64,000 nucleotides of DNA from contig NW_024466004.1 in the NCBI RefSeq assembly GCF_017591425.1, positions 34,970,501 through 35,034,500 on the forward strand, in the 5' to 3' direction. Shown in pieces: positions 22,073 to 34,070 of this stretch; the stretch's first letter is position 1, and the number at the start of each line of letters is the position of its first letter. The position numbers were made by a program, and so were the translations under genes. Origin of the DNA: Ochotona curzoniae (taxonomy: Eukaryota > Chordata > Mammalia > Lagomorpha > Ochotonidae). Below the pieces are notes generated by a model. That model was not told the origin of the DNA, made no database searches, and saw nothing but the letters and a program-made list of their open reading frames with translations.

Positions 22073-25000
22073 TTTAAGTAAAATAAAATGTGAATTAAAA
22101 AATAGCGGGTCAGACTAAAAGGAATGTGGCGCAGACATAGCATTAAGTTTGACTAATGTTTAACATGCCCTAGTTCAGAAGGCCACAGAGTTGCCATAGT
22201 GTATGTCAACAAGCCTGATGAGAAGAAAAACAGACTATGTAAGCAGTATTTGCAAAAGTCACACATTGGCAGGCTAACAATTTTGGGTAGCAATAACCAA
22301 TCCAAAGTTGCCTTGCATTATTATTAGATTTGCTAATCTTGAGAAAGAACTTTTCCATGAGCCACTTGTTTGAAGACAGACTTTTACTGCCAAGTCTCCC
22401 GGGAGGCTGCTTTATACCAGCTCTCACTATCCCTATCTCTGACTCATCTCTTGATGTTAGAGAGAAAGTAGTTTTATAAAGGTGGGTGACACATGGAGAA
22501 CACAGTGGAAATTTTTAAGTGTCTCAAAAATGCCTTCTATGATTAGAACTTCATACGACCTTTTTAAAACATAGATTTGATGACCAGTTTGGAGTATGCA
22601 GTACAGATGAGTTGTCAGTATAGCCTGTTGTTTACAGAAAATGCTTCTCAGGATCCGTTGGTGGTATGTGAGGTCAAAAAGTTCGGTATCTTTTGAGAGA
22701 AGTAGGTTTTGCTCCAGACCAAGAAAGCACAGAAAAAGATTTGAGTGATGTGGCACAAGGAGTCAGGAATGAGAGGAGAAAGGAAAGATAGTCTGGACAG
22801 CTTAAGAAATGACTAGAAAACAACAAAAAAAGCTTGGGTGGCCTTTCTAAGACCCTGCAAAAATAACCTCCACTAAATTGGTTAATGATGGAAATAAATA
22901 CTTTCCAGAAGAACAGGCTTTTATTGGCTCTAAGTCTTGGATGAATTACATTTAGGGGAAACAGACTCCCCAGTGATACAGTGATAAAATATGTCATTAT
23001 CTTTTGACTAGTTGCACTTGGGTATTTTAACACCAGATTCTTTTTAGCCCCTTCTCATCACCTCAGGATTGAGGTGATCAAATCATGCATAGGTAGAATG
23101 GGAGATGTGGGTAATGGCATTCATTTACTGTTTGTGTGGCTTGTAGCCCACTCTTCTAACCACTAGACTTCATAACACTTGCAGTGGCAAGTTCCTGGAA
23201 TCCCAGTTCAATCTCCCATGGCCTCAGCTAAGAATGATTCTCTTTACCAAACAGCAAGGAGAAATAAAGCTGTCTCACAGGTGAGACTACCAAAGGCAGG
23301 CTGGGAACAGAGCAGCATGCCTGAGCATTGGCTAGGTAGCTTAGTTCTGCCTCTGGATGCTCTAAGGTCAGAGTGACACAACTTTGGCATTGAATAAATC
23401 ATATGCAAAAAAATAAGCAACTTATCCTTTAGGGGATAAGATTTTCTGATTTTTTTTCTTTTTTCTGTAAAAACGTTTTAGTGTTCTAAAAATGGTCTCC
23501 TGTGGCCCTAGTTTTATTTTAATTACATGTATCCACCTTTATTTTTTCTTTTCTTCTACTAAACCTAAGCAGTAAAGTACTGTATATTTAAAAAAAAAAA
23601 AAAAGAAAGAAAGAATCTCGCAACCACACATGGAAAGAAACCGAATTTTTTTTTAATCACTCTGAAATAGCATCTACACGTTTCTTTGGAGTGAGGTTCA
23701 CAGCTTCCAAATACTTGAGTTTAGAATTACACTTGGCCTTTGTGCAGCTGGGAGAGGACTGGGAGCAGAGCCCATCTTTGTTTTATAGGGTCTCGTGAGT
23801 TTTTGACCCACTTACTGCCCTTGAATGAGGCAGGTATGAAAAATACTTTCTTTGTGTTTAGGCTTACTTATAATAAAATATGGAAGACTCTGATATCATA
23901 TTTTAAGTTCTGAGTAGATAAATTATTCAAAATCGAGACAGACTGATTGGAATGAAAAATTCTGTCCCCTTGCATTTTACTTTAATCATGGATATTTCCA
24001 AAAGTTCATGATAAAGCACAATTATTTTGGTGTAAAAAATGAAAAAATGTTTTTTGTAATACACAGTTTCATGGATTTTTGAAATAGTCTTGTATATGAA
24101 AATATCATATATATGCACATAATGTACACAATATAAAGGCATAGTTATTTTAACTTCTGAAGTCCTCAAAAGCACCTACAAGAAAGACTTGAGAAATACA
24201 TTATTCTCAGGTAATCAAAAGAATCTCCTAGTGAAACTACTGAAGAGGATAGCAGTTGTATGGAAAGACCTTCATTGATAGCCTATTGTTGGGACAGAAT
24301 CCATGAAGAACACACCGCACAATACTGCAGCAAGCAATGATGGGACTCTTAATGAACGTGCCAGTACAGAACACAAAGTCAGTGATACAGGTTAGTGTTC
24401 CCACATGACTTTGGAAGAATGTGTAGCTTTGAACTGGGATAGTGTTGTTCTTCTGGAGAGATGCCACTTGTGGCCCTCCCACAAGAGACAGCCTTTGTCT
24501 CCCAGACCACCGCAATTACACCTCGCCTCTCCTGGCCTCTTCCCACAGCAGCATGCATCAGCATGCCATTGCCCACTTAAGACATCCTCTTATTTCAAGT
24601 CCCAAGGGTATGTCCAAGACCACAGTTGCGAGTTTTGGGAAAATGCACAGAAGGACATATGCAGCATAATTCATGCATAGTAAAGCAATAAAGCTCTAAG
24701 TATACACAGAACTTTTCAGGAGCTCCATATAAATGAATGTTTCAAAGAAACAAAGCTAACACATTTACCAAAAAAACTTTTAGATGTGATTAAGATGTGA
24801 TAAGAAAAATCTCACATACTCTTGTATTCCTTTTTACATTAATTCTTACACATAACTACATAATATAACTAAAAAATTGACACCACTGTATTCTAATATT
24901 TACTAAGAACATTATCTGGGACCATGTATAATTTCTGGGGAATTTTCACTCCTCTATTTATCCAAATTCAGACAAACAGACCAGTCCCTGGTGCCCTTCA

Positions 25001-25430
25001 CAACTTTCTTCTTTGGCACTTGTAGTCCCTATTCAGCCAGATTTGTTCGTTGAATAACTGATTCTTTGTCACTCATTTCAGCAGCCTGAAGTTTTCCCCA
25101 TCTTTCTTGAGTCAGCTACACTGGGAGGCCACTTTGAATCCTTTAGACTCTGGAAATAATATTCTCATAAATAAATGTTAATTTTTATTTTAAAAACTTT
25201 TTTCAAACATTTATTGAACAAGTTTGTAGTAAGTGTCTTGGATGACTAAAATTGAAATTCGATGTGACTATCACATAAAGCTAATCGAACTTACCCATAT
25301 TCACAACCCAGAAACAGATGCATTTGTAAGACACTAATGTCCTATATGAGAAAAATGCCATAAGTTGGCAAATTTTGTGTTACTATTTTATTTGACACCA
25401 TTTAACCCAAAAGCTGGTTTGGAATATTCA
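22073..25430. other. Long unannotated stretch
   Basis: Over 3 kb in which I can name no repeat or gene. Minus-strand frames at 22457-23033 (99 and 119 codons, overlapping in different frames) show hydrophobic, serine-rich chance composition. The A-run at 23589-23603 followed by (GAAA)n has no recognisable retrotransposed body upstream. A fragment near 25205-25245 faintly resembles L2. Confidence 0.4.
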
Positions 25431-25705
25431 GTCTGCTTCTGCAGCTACAACAAAATACCCAAGACTAAGTAATATAGAGAAACAAAAAGTTACTTCTCAT
25501 AATTCTAGAGGTTATGCTTTCTCAGATGAAGACATCTGAAACTGTGATGTGTGTGAGAGGCTGCTCCATCAGGGTATCTTCTATTGGCATTCTCACATGG
25601 CGGAAGACCAAATGGGAAAAAAAGAAACAATGAGTTTCATCCAGTCCTTAAATCAGATCCCTCCACCTTCATGACTCAATCATTTTCTAAAATCCTCCAG
25701 CAAGA
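25431..25705 (-). mobile_element. MaLR LTR fragment (MST/THE1-like), minus strand
   Basis: Old endogenous-retrovirus-derived LTR piece, non-coding. The plus strand shows the reverse complement of a MaLR LTR 3' half: 'GTCTGCTTCTGCAGCTACAAC', 'AAAATACCCAAGACTAAGTAAT', 'TTCTCACATGGCGGAAGACC' and 'CCACCTTCATGACTCAATCATTTTC'. Confidence 0.7.
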
Positions 25706-25753
25706 ATCATTTGGGTAATGAATAAACTTGTGCAATAAAACTGAATTCCTTTT

Positions 25754-25985
25754 TAAAAAATATTTATGTGTTTGTTTATTTATTTATTTACTTATTTTAA
25801 GTGTATTTATTTCACTTAAAACACAGAATTTTACAGAAAACAAAGAAAAGAGCAGAAGAGAGGTTTTCCATCTGCTACTTCACTTCTCAAATGCCCTCAA
25901 TAGCCAGAGCTGAGCTGTTCTGAAGCCAGGAACTGCTTGGTCTTCCACATGGATTCAGGGTCCCAAGGACTTCAGCCATCCTCCA
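25754..25985 (-). repeat. CSINE, minus strand, tail half, interrupted by a solo LTR
   Basis: Reads 'TTTATTTATTTATTTAC', 'CATCTGCTACTTCACTTCTCAAATG' and 'GTCCCAAGGACTTCAGCCATCCTCCA', where the insertion begins. The head half continues at 26328. Confidence 0.88.
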
Positions 25986-26332
25986 TGTGGGAGATCGCCC
26001 CTGAATCTCATCCTGCTACCTGGTGGGTATGACTCACAGCTTACCTACCTATGACCTGAGGCACAGCTTCCAGCTGTGTGTCCAAAATGTGACCTATGAC
26101 ATTACTGCAGGGTCTAAAGGGATAGACATGCCTGTATCAATTACAGTGTCATTGTTGGGTGGGAGATTGTTGGGGACCACCCTTTTGCCTAGTCTGTATA
26201 AGTTTATATTCATTTTACAATAAATAGATCCTCCACAAGACTGTCATTGGTGGTTCTGCAGCCAAAGAGCACCATCCCCTCACCCCTCGGTGGTCTCAGG
26301 GACTGAAGGCAAGAAATACGCCCAAGGCTCCA
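25981..26332 (+). mobile_element. Solo LTR inside a CSINE
   Basis: A 342-bp insertion (25986-26327) begins TGTGGGAGATC and is bordered by the 5-bp repeat CTCCA (25981-25985 and 26328-26332). It contains a TATA-like TGTATAAGTTTATA near 26197, and AATAAA about 20 bases downstream (near 26219), in the LTR order of promoter then poly(A) signal. No retroviral coding sequence is present, so it is a solo LTR left by recombination. The 3' edge is not a perfect CA. Family unknown to me. Confidence 0.75.
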
Positions 26333-26451
26333 TTGCTCTCCAGGCCGTAAGTTGGATTGGAAGTGGAGCAGCCAGGACTCCAAAGGGTGCCCATTTGGGA
26401 TCCTGACATTGCAGGCTGAGGAGTAGCCTGCTATGACCACCTCACTAGCCC
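26328..26451 (-). repeat. CSINE, minus strand, head half
   Basis: Continues the copy broken at 25985: 'GCTCTCCAGGCCGTAAGTTGG', 'GTGGAGCAGCCAGGACTCC', 'GCCCATTTGGGATCCTGACATTGCAGG' and 'CACTAGCCC'. Joined to the first half, it restores the normal CSINE order without loss. Confidence 0.88.
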
Positions 26452-27920
26452 TAAAATTGAATTCTTAGAAAATAGTTTTTCTCCTATAATATGTTAAATA
26501 TTTTGTAAATACAAATGTTTTTAAAGCATTTTAAATTAGAGGACTTCAGAATCAGGAATAATGATCAATTTTACTCAATGACTAAAGTACTTCCTGTGCT
26601 TTTAAGGCCTGTGGTTAGTTGTTGCCTATACTGTGAAGAGTAACCAAGCCTGATGATGGCCGGGACTGTAGGACTGTTGTTTTCTCTGTGCTGGAATAGA
26701 TGCTGTTTAAGAAACGAAGTGGAAGATAGTTTCACTCAGATGAGCTGGGGCAATGAGTGACATCCATTGTGAAGAGAATGTGCTCCGGACTTGACACTCA
26801 AATCAAGCCCATCAATATTAAAGGCTCCTATTAATAAACAAGTAAACTCTAAGCCATTTCCATGCAGAGTATTTTATCAATGCAAAAAAAAAGTGTCCCA
26901 AAAATTGGTCTTTATTAAAAGAGCAAAAAGCATACTCCTTCTGAATCATCATGTCTCAGAGCAAAATAACTTTGAAAGGCCTGAACTCTGACAGGGCTTT
27001 ATTTTCATAAGTGTTTAATTCAGGAGCAAAAAGCAAAGGAAATTCATGGGTAGCAATAGAGCAAACAGGATGGATGTAATCAGACATTTTTACTTGGTAA
27101 CTGAAACACTGCTTAGGAGGCAGAGGACACATACGCTGTTTTGGTTATAATAGAAGCTGTGTTACAGTGGTACTCAAACTTCCGCCCATACAACAAAAAT
27201 CCCTTAAAGGTTGACATCCTTCCAGAAACTGTGCAGTGACAGAACAATCCACAGAACCTGACTAGAAGTCACCCTGAGTATACGGGCATGCACGGCATGA
27301 AAGGCTGCCCCAAGGAATCCCAACAGCGGTTGACCATGAGAGGCCTGAATGATATGTTACAAACAGAGGCAAGACAGAAGACAGCATGTCAGTGCACTTG
27401 GGGCACTAAGTGTGTGAATAGTGGAAGAGAAAAAGAAGGCTGGAGGTCAGGAGATCCCCCAGCCGAGAGTTCCTGAAAGTACCAAGGAAGTATTACACAA
27501 TCACTTTCATATTTTTAAATTAATCAATCTTAAATGTCTGTTTAAAAGCATAAACCCATAAGAAAAGATGCTTAGTTCACAATTCAGATATTAGATTCAT
27601 AAAATATTTGAGTAAGTTAGAGAAACAGTCATCTGTCTGCATTTCTGGAAGGAATAGTAACATTTGGCAAAATATACCAAAATTAGAAACACATGCCTTT
27701 GACTTATTAATTTCAATTCTACCTGGCAATTAGGTTCACAATTACATGAAGTGACATGTGAGCAACTGTATTCCATACAACGTTGTTTATAACAATATAT
27801 CAGAAACAAATGTCAATGTAAAGAAATTTGCCTAAATGTACTTCGTTAGCTCTGTATGATAAAATACATTGTAATTTAAAAAGAGACTTCCTTACATGAA
27901 CATTTCACCAGGATACCCCA

Positions 27921-27922
<2 letters not shown>
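26452..27922. other. Unannotated DNA
   Basis: No recognisable gene or repeat. Confidence 0.4.

Positions 27923-27975
<53 letters not shown>
27923..27975. repeat. (AC)n microsatellite
   Basis: About 26 uninterrupted AC dinucleotides. A long perfect tract like this is likely length-variable between individuals. Confidence 0.97.
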
Positions 27976-27977
<2 letters not shown>

Positions 27978-28460
27978 TAGGTACACACATATCTTTACAG
28001 AAAGGAATAATAAGATCCATTGGTATTGTATAGGCACAAAACATGTCCACAATAATACACACACAAACTGTCCACATCAGTAATTATGCTGAGCGTACTC
28101 AATGGCTGGAAGCTAGAGCTTTACAACCTTGGTGCAATGTGTTTCACACAAGCAAATCTGAGTCCCACTGGGTGAGCTCTGGGTTCAAGGAGCCTGGTGT
28201 GGCATGGGGGATGATACTCTGGGCACAGAGCGCAGGTGAGAGAGCAAGGTCAAATTCAGAAAAGTCTCTTAAATCAAGAAACAGATGTGAATGTTTTTCA
28301 ATACAGAAAAGCAGAGAGAATAAAAGAGATACAGGACACAAAAACAGACACTGATGAAGTAAGGCAAAGGAAAACATGGAAAGAGTATACGTTTTCAAAT
28401 GTGATTTAAAAGAATTAATCTATGAATTATAGCTTTCTTTTCTTTATAAAAATTAATCAT
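27976..28460. other. Unannotated DNA
   Basis: No recognisable gene or repeat. A 103-codon plus-strand frame (28043-28354) and an overlapping minus-strand frame show no family features. Confidence 0.4.
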
Positions 28461-28720
28461 GGTTGGTATCCAATATAGCACCACTTCGTGTCCCTGCTGT
28501 CACACTTCCAATGCAGCAGAAGATGTTCTAAGTATTTGGACTTCCTGCACCCACATGGAAGGTGGACGATCAGGATAAAGGGCCTGGCTCCTGGCTTTGA
28601 CTTGGCCCAGTCTTGGCTGTTGTGACTGCCTGGAGGGTGAACCAGTAATAGAAAATCTCTCTGTGTGTCTCTGTGTCTCGTTTTGTAAAATTTTCAAACT
28701 AAATAAATAAATATTTTTTA
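28461..28720 (+). repeat. CSINE, plus strand, missing its head
   Basis: 'TGGTTGGTATCCAATATAGC', 'GGACTTCCTGCACCCACATGG', 'CCTGGCTCCTGGCTTTGAC' and tail 'AAATAAATAAATATTTTTTAAAG'. The first 60 bases or so are lost or unrecognisable. It meets the next CSINE tail-to-tail. Confidence 0.8.
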
Positions 28721-29015
28721 AAGTGTTCATCCATTTGGGAGGGAAGGAGAGTGAGAAAGTTGAAAGGGAGAGAGGGTTTTCCCAATCCAACTGTTCAGTT
28801 CCCAAATACCTGTGACAGCCAGGGCTCATCTAGGCCAAAGACAGGAGCCGAGAACACAGTCTGGGTCTCTGCCATGAGGGACAGTACTTGAACCACCACC
28901 TCTTGTTCCCACATCTGCACGTTAGCAGGAATCTGGAAGCTGAAGAGAAACAGGGATTCAAATCTAGATGAGAGCATCTCAAACAGCATCATAACCACTA
29001 GGCTAAACATCCACC
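28721..29015 (-). repeat. CSINE (tail-variant subfamily), minus strand
   Basis: 'GTTCAGTTCCCAAATACCTGTGACAGCC', 'GACAGGAGCCGAGAACACAGTC' and head complement 'CAGCATCATAACCACTAGGCTAAACATCC'. It forms an inverted tail-to-tail pair with the preceding copy. Confidence 0.8.
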
Positions 29016-30899
29016 AATTTTTTTCCCTTGTCACTACTATATTTTAATATTGTATTCATTGTTTTTGGAATAATAGGTTGTACCCAAAAAAAGCCTGACT
29101 TTCTGATATTATGGTGCCTGTACTCATGTTTTGGGTATCTTCCTTTCCTGACCAAATGGCACATGGGGTTTAAAAAAAAGGTGCAATGGCATTAATTGTG
29201 TCAAAGCAAGATCAGCACGGTAAGCACATACCAAAAGTATTTATGTGAGATCCTTCCACCCATTTGAGCCACATGCCCTTCAGATAGCAAGGAGTTTTGC
29301 CGTCCCCTCTATTTCCTTGGCCTCTACTCTCAGGCCCTGTCCAGATCACTGGCTGCAGATTTATCCTCTGCCCAGAGTTATGCTTCTAGCAGGTCCAGAA
29401 CCACATTTGATATAAAAGAAAGGACACAACTCCACCAATTCTACTCTAATGTTAATGTTTTCTATGACCGATTTTCCAGAACCACTTTCAGTATCTTCTA
29501 AGTGAAAAATTTGTCTTACGCTCCCCCTAGTGGCAGCCCTAGGAATGCTAGTCAATAATCTAAACAGTCAATTCCGAACATTCTGAATGTCATCTTTACT
29601 TTCCTTGCGTCCCGCATGACATATATGCTGATGCTGCTTTCTGCGATTAGAAAGAAACATTTGGCAAACTGAACGTCTTAGAATTGATTCAAGGCAATAA
29701 GTGTCCATCATGGTGTAATGAATATGTCATCCGACCTTCCTTGATTTGCAAAGACAAATTCAGAAGCAGGGAGAGTTTAAATGCAAATAAATAAATAAAA
29801 ATAAATAAAAGTGTACCGTGAACTCTTTAGATGTATGCTAGTCTTTGCTGTAGGTTCCCAGGCTGCGGCAGTACGGTTCCAGTCACACTTAAGAAGGTTA
29901 GCTCCAGACAGCCACCACAAGGTTTGGTGAACTGCCACCATATAAGCTATGAAAGAGATGGCATAAAGGCATTGTGGTAGCGAAATTTAACTATTTGAAG
30001 TTTTGTGTGTGAACAAATAAAACAAGCTAAATTTATCTTAATGTTGCTCAGCTATTGGAGGGTCAATTTGAAAACTGATGAGTCAATGAAGATTCTGAAA
30101 AAAAAAAAAAAGTTCCTTCACATTACCCTGAGTCAAAGAAAAAAATCTAACACTTTATAGATAGATATGCTCAATCACACTTTTAAAAAAAAACATGCCA
30201 ATGGAATAGCAATGTAATACACTGCATCTGTCAGTTTTGAAAAGGTAAAGAACTTCAGTGATGCCAAGTGTTGCCCAGGTCTACAGAAATAGGTGCTCTT
30301 CCATCGCTGACTCCAAATGAACTGGTGTCACCTTCCTAGACGCTGCTCCGTATCTGAGGCCATCTCCCCCATACTGCAGCTTGGGTTTCCATGTCTCAGC
30401 CTAAATACTGCAATGTATGTAATCCACCTGGCTTCCACCTCCCTTTGAGCTTTAAGGGCATGCTAGCTTGACATTCTCAGAAGTTCTGCAAATCCAATGT
30501 CTTCAAAACAGAACTCAAAAATGTGTAGAAATGTTGTCACATAACGGTGTTCCTGCCTTGTGCGCAGCACCTCAGCCATTTAGTGGTGTTTGTTTAAACT
30601 CTCCATGGCACATTTGGCATTTCCCTTTGGCTACTTCTCCCTGATGTCTCCCTCATGTCACACCTGTACAAACAATCATTTCTCACCTGGATCATTGCAA
30701 TGATCTTCTTACACACTCTTTCTTCCTCCGAGGCTTATCTTCAATGTAAAGTAAACAAGAAGTTTTAGATTTAAGCTAACCTAAGCATGTCAGTTCTCCT
30801 GCTTACAGTCTTGCCATTTCTTTTAAGACAAAATCCTAAATGCAGCCTTTAGATCCTAGAGAACTCCCTTTCCAGACTCATCTAGGACACACCCATCTT
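29016..30899. other. Unannotated DNA containing a CTCF-like motif
   Basis: No recognisable gene or repeat apart from short AAAT and A runs (29786-29808, 30098-30111). A CTCF-like motif is listed separately. Confidence 0.4.
29521..29535 (-). promoter_or_regulatory. CTCF-like binding motif
   Basis: The plus strand reads CTCCCCCTAGTGGCA, so the minus strand reads TGCCACTAGGGGGAG. That is a close match to the CTCF core 'CCACTAGGGGGC'. It lies in apparently unique DNA. One motif match by eye is only a candidate site. Confidence 0.5.
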
Positions 30900-30915
30900 C
30901 ATTCTCACATTCTTT

Positions 30916-31241
30916 TTTTTTTAAAGATTTATTTTTTATTTTTATTGGAAAGGCAGATATACAGAGAGGAGAGACAGAGAGGAAGATCTTCCGTCCGATG
31001 ATTCACTCCCCAGGCGGCCGCAACGGCCGATGCTATGCCGATCCAGGAGTCAGGAGCCTCTTCCGGGTCTCCCACGTGGGTGCAGGTTCCCAAAGCTTTG
31101 GGCTGTCCTCGACTGCTTTCCCAGGCCACTGGCAGGGAGCTGGATGGGAAGTGGGGCCGCCAGGATTAGAACCGGTGCCCATATGGGATCCTGGGCATGC
31201 AAGGTGAGGACCTTAACCACTTGCGCCACTGCGCCAGGCCC
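30916..31241 (-). repeat. CSINE, minus strand, young subfamily, with target-site duplication
   Basis: Full length in reverse, from 'TTTTATTGGAAAGGCAGATATACAGAGAGG' to 'CTGCGCCAGGCCC'. It is bordered by a perfect 16-bp direct repeat CATTCTCACATTCTTT (30900-30915, 31242-31257). CpGs are largely retained (GGCGGCCGCAACGGCCG), so this is one of the youngest insertions. Confidence 0.96.
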
Positions 31242-31639
31242 CATTCTCACATTCTTTGTGCTGCTTTCCATCTCTTTTTTAAAAGCTATTCTTTTCCCTC
31301 GCCACAGTCCTTTTTATATGTTTCATTTTTCTATTAACTTAAATCCTACACAGAATGTAATCTGAATACCCCAGGGCAGGTACCCTTATAACCCAATTTT
31401 ACTTTGTATATGTTTTTTTTCTTCATCACACAACAGTTTATAACTATGTTCTAGTCTGATGCTGTCATTGATCCTTTCTTGCACCTGGACCGTGATTGTC
31501 TTGACAGTAAAGACCTTGTCTTTCTCAGTATACGCTTGTGTGTGTTGAACAGTGAAATGTCATTTGTGTGTGTTGAAGAGCAGGAAGGAGAGGGAGGAGG
31601 AAAAGGAAGAAGAGTGGGGGCGGGGAGCAGAATAAGAGT

Positions 31640-31832
31640 CAGCATTGTGCTGCATCACATTAAGCCACTGCTTGTAATTCCAGCATCACATCAGAGTGCT
31701 GGAGTGAGACCTGACTCCTCTCCTTCCAACCAAGCTCACGACTGATGTGTTCGGGAAGCCAATGAAAGCTGTCCCAAGGAGTTGGCTTTCTGCCACACAT
31801 GTCATAGGCCAAGATGGGGTTTCTAAGTGATG
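31640..31832 (+). repeat. CSINE fragment, plus strand
   Basis: 'CAGCATTGTGCTGCATCACATTAAGCC', 'CCAGCATCACATCAGAGTGC' and 'AAGCTGTCCCAAGGAGTTGG' are CSINE blocks. The 3' end is degenerate. Confidence 0.6.
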
Positions 31833-32310
31833 TGTGTTGCTTTTCCTCCTAATGTTTTTCTGTATTTTATATTACAACCATATAAAATTGTTATGGTATT
31901 AAAACTCTAATCCACTAAATTTCAGAGAACATTCCAGAGATAATCCATCCAGGGGTAAACCCCTAAAATGTCCACAACTGGCCAAGGCCAGATACAGTGA
32001 AAACTGAGAGCCCCAAACTCTATTCAGCTCTCCCATGTGCGTGGCATGGTTCCAAGTCACTAGCTGTAAACTAAGACAATGCCCATGCTAGGGAGTAGTA
32101 TCCTTAGAGCAAACTATAACCAAAGATAGCAATCATAGAATAAGAAAGAGATTCATATAATTAAAAGTTACCTGTGAAAAGGCAATTAATGAACTGCACA
32201 ATAAAGTATATGCAGCTGAAGTTAGAAAACGCTCAATCAAGACAGTCTTTTAGAACAAGAGACTGAAAAAAATGGGAACCAGAATAAATAAAGTAAAAGA
32301 TATGGAATAT
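31833..32310. other. Unannotated AT-rich DNA
   Basis: No recognisable gene or repeat. Confidence 0.4.
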
Positions 32311-32644
32311 GAGGGTGGAGACGGCATGATGGTATATGGGTTAATCCTCCACCTGCAAGCATCAGCAACCTATATGGGCACCAGTTTTTGTGTTCCAGCA
32401 ATCCATTTCCAGCTCTCTACTTATGGCCTGGAAAAACAGTGGAGGATGACCAAAGGTCTTAAGCCCCTGCAACCCACTTGGGAGGCCAAGAAGAAGCCTC
32501 TGGCTCTCAGATTTGGATCAGCTCAACTCTGGCCATTGTGGCCATTTAGGAAGTGAACTAACAAATGGAAGATCTCTCTCTGTCCCCTTCTGTCTTTGTA
32601 AAAATCTGCCCTTCAACTAAAAATAAATAAATCTTCAAAAAAAA
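32311..32644 (+). repeat. CSINE, plus strand, old
   Basis: 'GACGGCATGATGGTATATGGG', 'GGAGGATGACCAAAGGTC', 'CTGGCCATTGTGGCCATTTAGG' and tail 'AAAAATAAATAAATCTTC' are present. Confidence 0.88.
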
Positions 32645-33249
32645 GGGAGGGGGTTGGGAGAATAGTTAAGGTGAGTTAATCTGTATCAAAGATGTTTAAA
32701 AGAGACATCTCAGGGACTGTGTGGAAGGACAGGAAGGGAGAAAGCAATGAAAGGAAGAGACTCTGAGCTGAGACCAGAAGTGTCTCCACCAGCAGCCAAG
32801 CAGGCTGGGGGGAAGGGTCCAAGACACAACCCTAGACAACACAGAGCGCCAATTAAGCAAAGATGTTAGGAAAATGCAAATGCTTCCCAATAGAAATACA
32901 GATTATTGAACAGAGTAAGAATTATCTGCAGTTTGAACGGATAATCATGAACTTTAAACAGTACCTCTTGAATCTAAAAGTTCTCTGACCACACATACCA
33001 TCAGTCTATATTTCAGAACAAAACAGATACCTTTGAAATGTCACCACTCATGAATCTCATATGAAAGTAATTTTCAGGCTGTGACTCAACAACATGAAGA
33101 AGAATGCAACATAATTGACTCATAGAGAAACTTTCTTGGCTTTACTTTTATCATAATTCTCCCTTTTACAATTATGAAATGATAAAATTTACCTAGACTC
33201 ACTTTCTATATTGTTATTGTCTTATTTATTGCTGCATACACAACCACAA
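32645..33249. other. Unannotated DNA
   Basis: No recognisable gene or repeat. Confidence 0.4.
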
Positions 33250-33572
33250 AAAGATTTATTTATTTTTATTGGAAAGGCAGATATACAGAGAGGAGGAGAG
33301 ACAGAGAGGAAGATCTTCCATCCGATGGTTCACTCCCCAAGCGGCCACAACGGCTGGAGCTGAGCCATCTGAAGCAGGGAGCCAGAAGCCTCTTTCCGGG
33401 TCTCCCATGCGGGTGCAGGGTCCCAAAGCTTTGGGCCGTCTTCGATTGCCTTCCCAGGCCACAAGCGGGGAGCTGGATGGGAAGTGGGGCTGCCGGGATT
33501 AGAACCGGCGCCCATATGGGATCCAGGTATGTTCATGCGAGGACTTTAACTGCTACACTATTGCGCCAGACC
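33250..33572 (-). repeat. CSINE, minus strand, young subfamily
   Basis: Full length in reverse. It carries 'TTTTATTGGAAAGGCAGATATACAGAGAGG', the 'CGGGATTAGAACCGGCGCCC' B-box complement and head complement 'TATTGCGCCAGACCC'. CpG retention is high. I see no clear target repeat. Confidence 0.93.
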
Positions 33573-33784
33573 CTAAAGTATTTTTTTTCATATTATATAT
33601 TTTTCTTGAATTTTCTGAAGACCCTCATGCACATGGATTTCAAAATACCACTGTCCCATAATAAAAATTCCTTTTTAATAAACTTCTTGAAATATCCTCA
33701 CTGAGTTCTTGAGTAAATCTTTTTATACTCACGGCTAAATAAAGCTGTACTTCTGCTGAAGCACTCTAATTAAGACAACTGCTA

Positions 33785-34070
33785 AAATTACAGCACAATG
33801 GGTTAAGCCCATGCTTGATATGCTAGCAAATCATCTTCAGCACTGGTTCAAGTCGCTGCTCCACTTCCAGTCCAGCTACAAATCAATGCACCTGAGAAGT
33901 GAAAGATAAATTAAGTACTTGACCCCTGAACCCACATGTGAGACCTAGAAGTTTTTGGCTCCTGGCTTTGACCTGGCCTGGCTGCAGCCAAATTTTGGGC
34001 AGTGAATCAGCAGATAGAAGAGCTCTCTCTGTCTTTCCTTCTCTCTCAGTCACCATGCCTATCTTTTCAA
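33785..34070 (+). repeat. CSINE, plus strand, old
   Basis: 'GGGTTAAGCCCATGCTTGATATGC', 'GGTTCAAGTCGCTGCTCCAC', 'GGCTCCTGGCTTTGACCTGGCC' and a decayed tail. The next copy follows directly, tail-to-tail. Confidence 0.85.

Noticed and set aside
22457..23033. Two overlapping minus-strand frames of 99 and 119 codons
   Set aside because: They are in different frames, rich in serine, phenylalanine and leucine from T-rich DNA, and match nothing I know.
23560..23625. Poly(A) run followed by GAAA repeats as a possible processed-pseudogene tail
   Set aside because: No gene-like sequence precedes it and no target-site repeat is evident.
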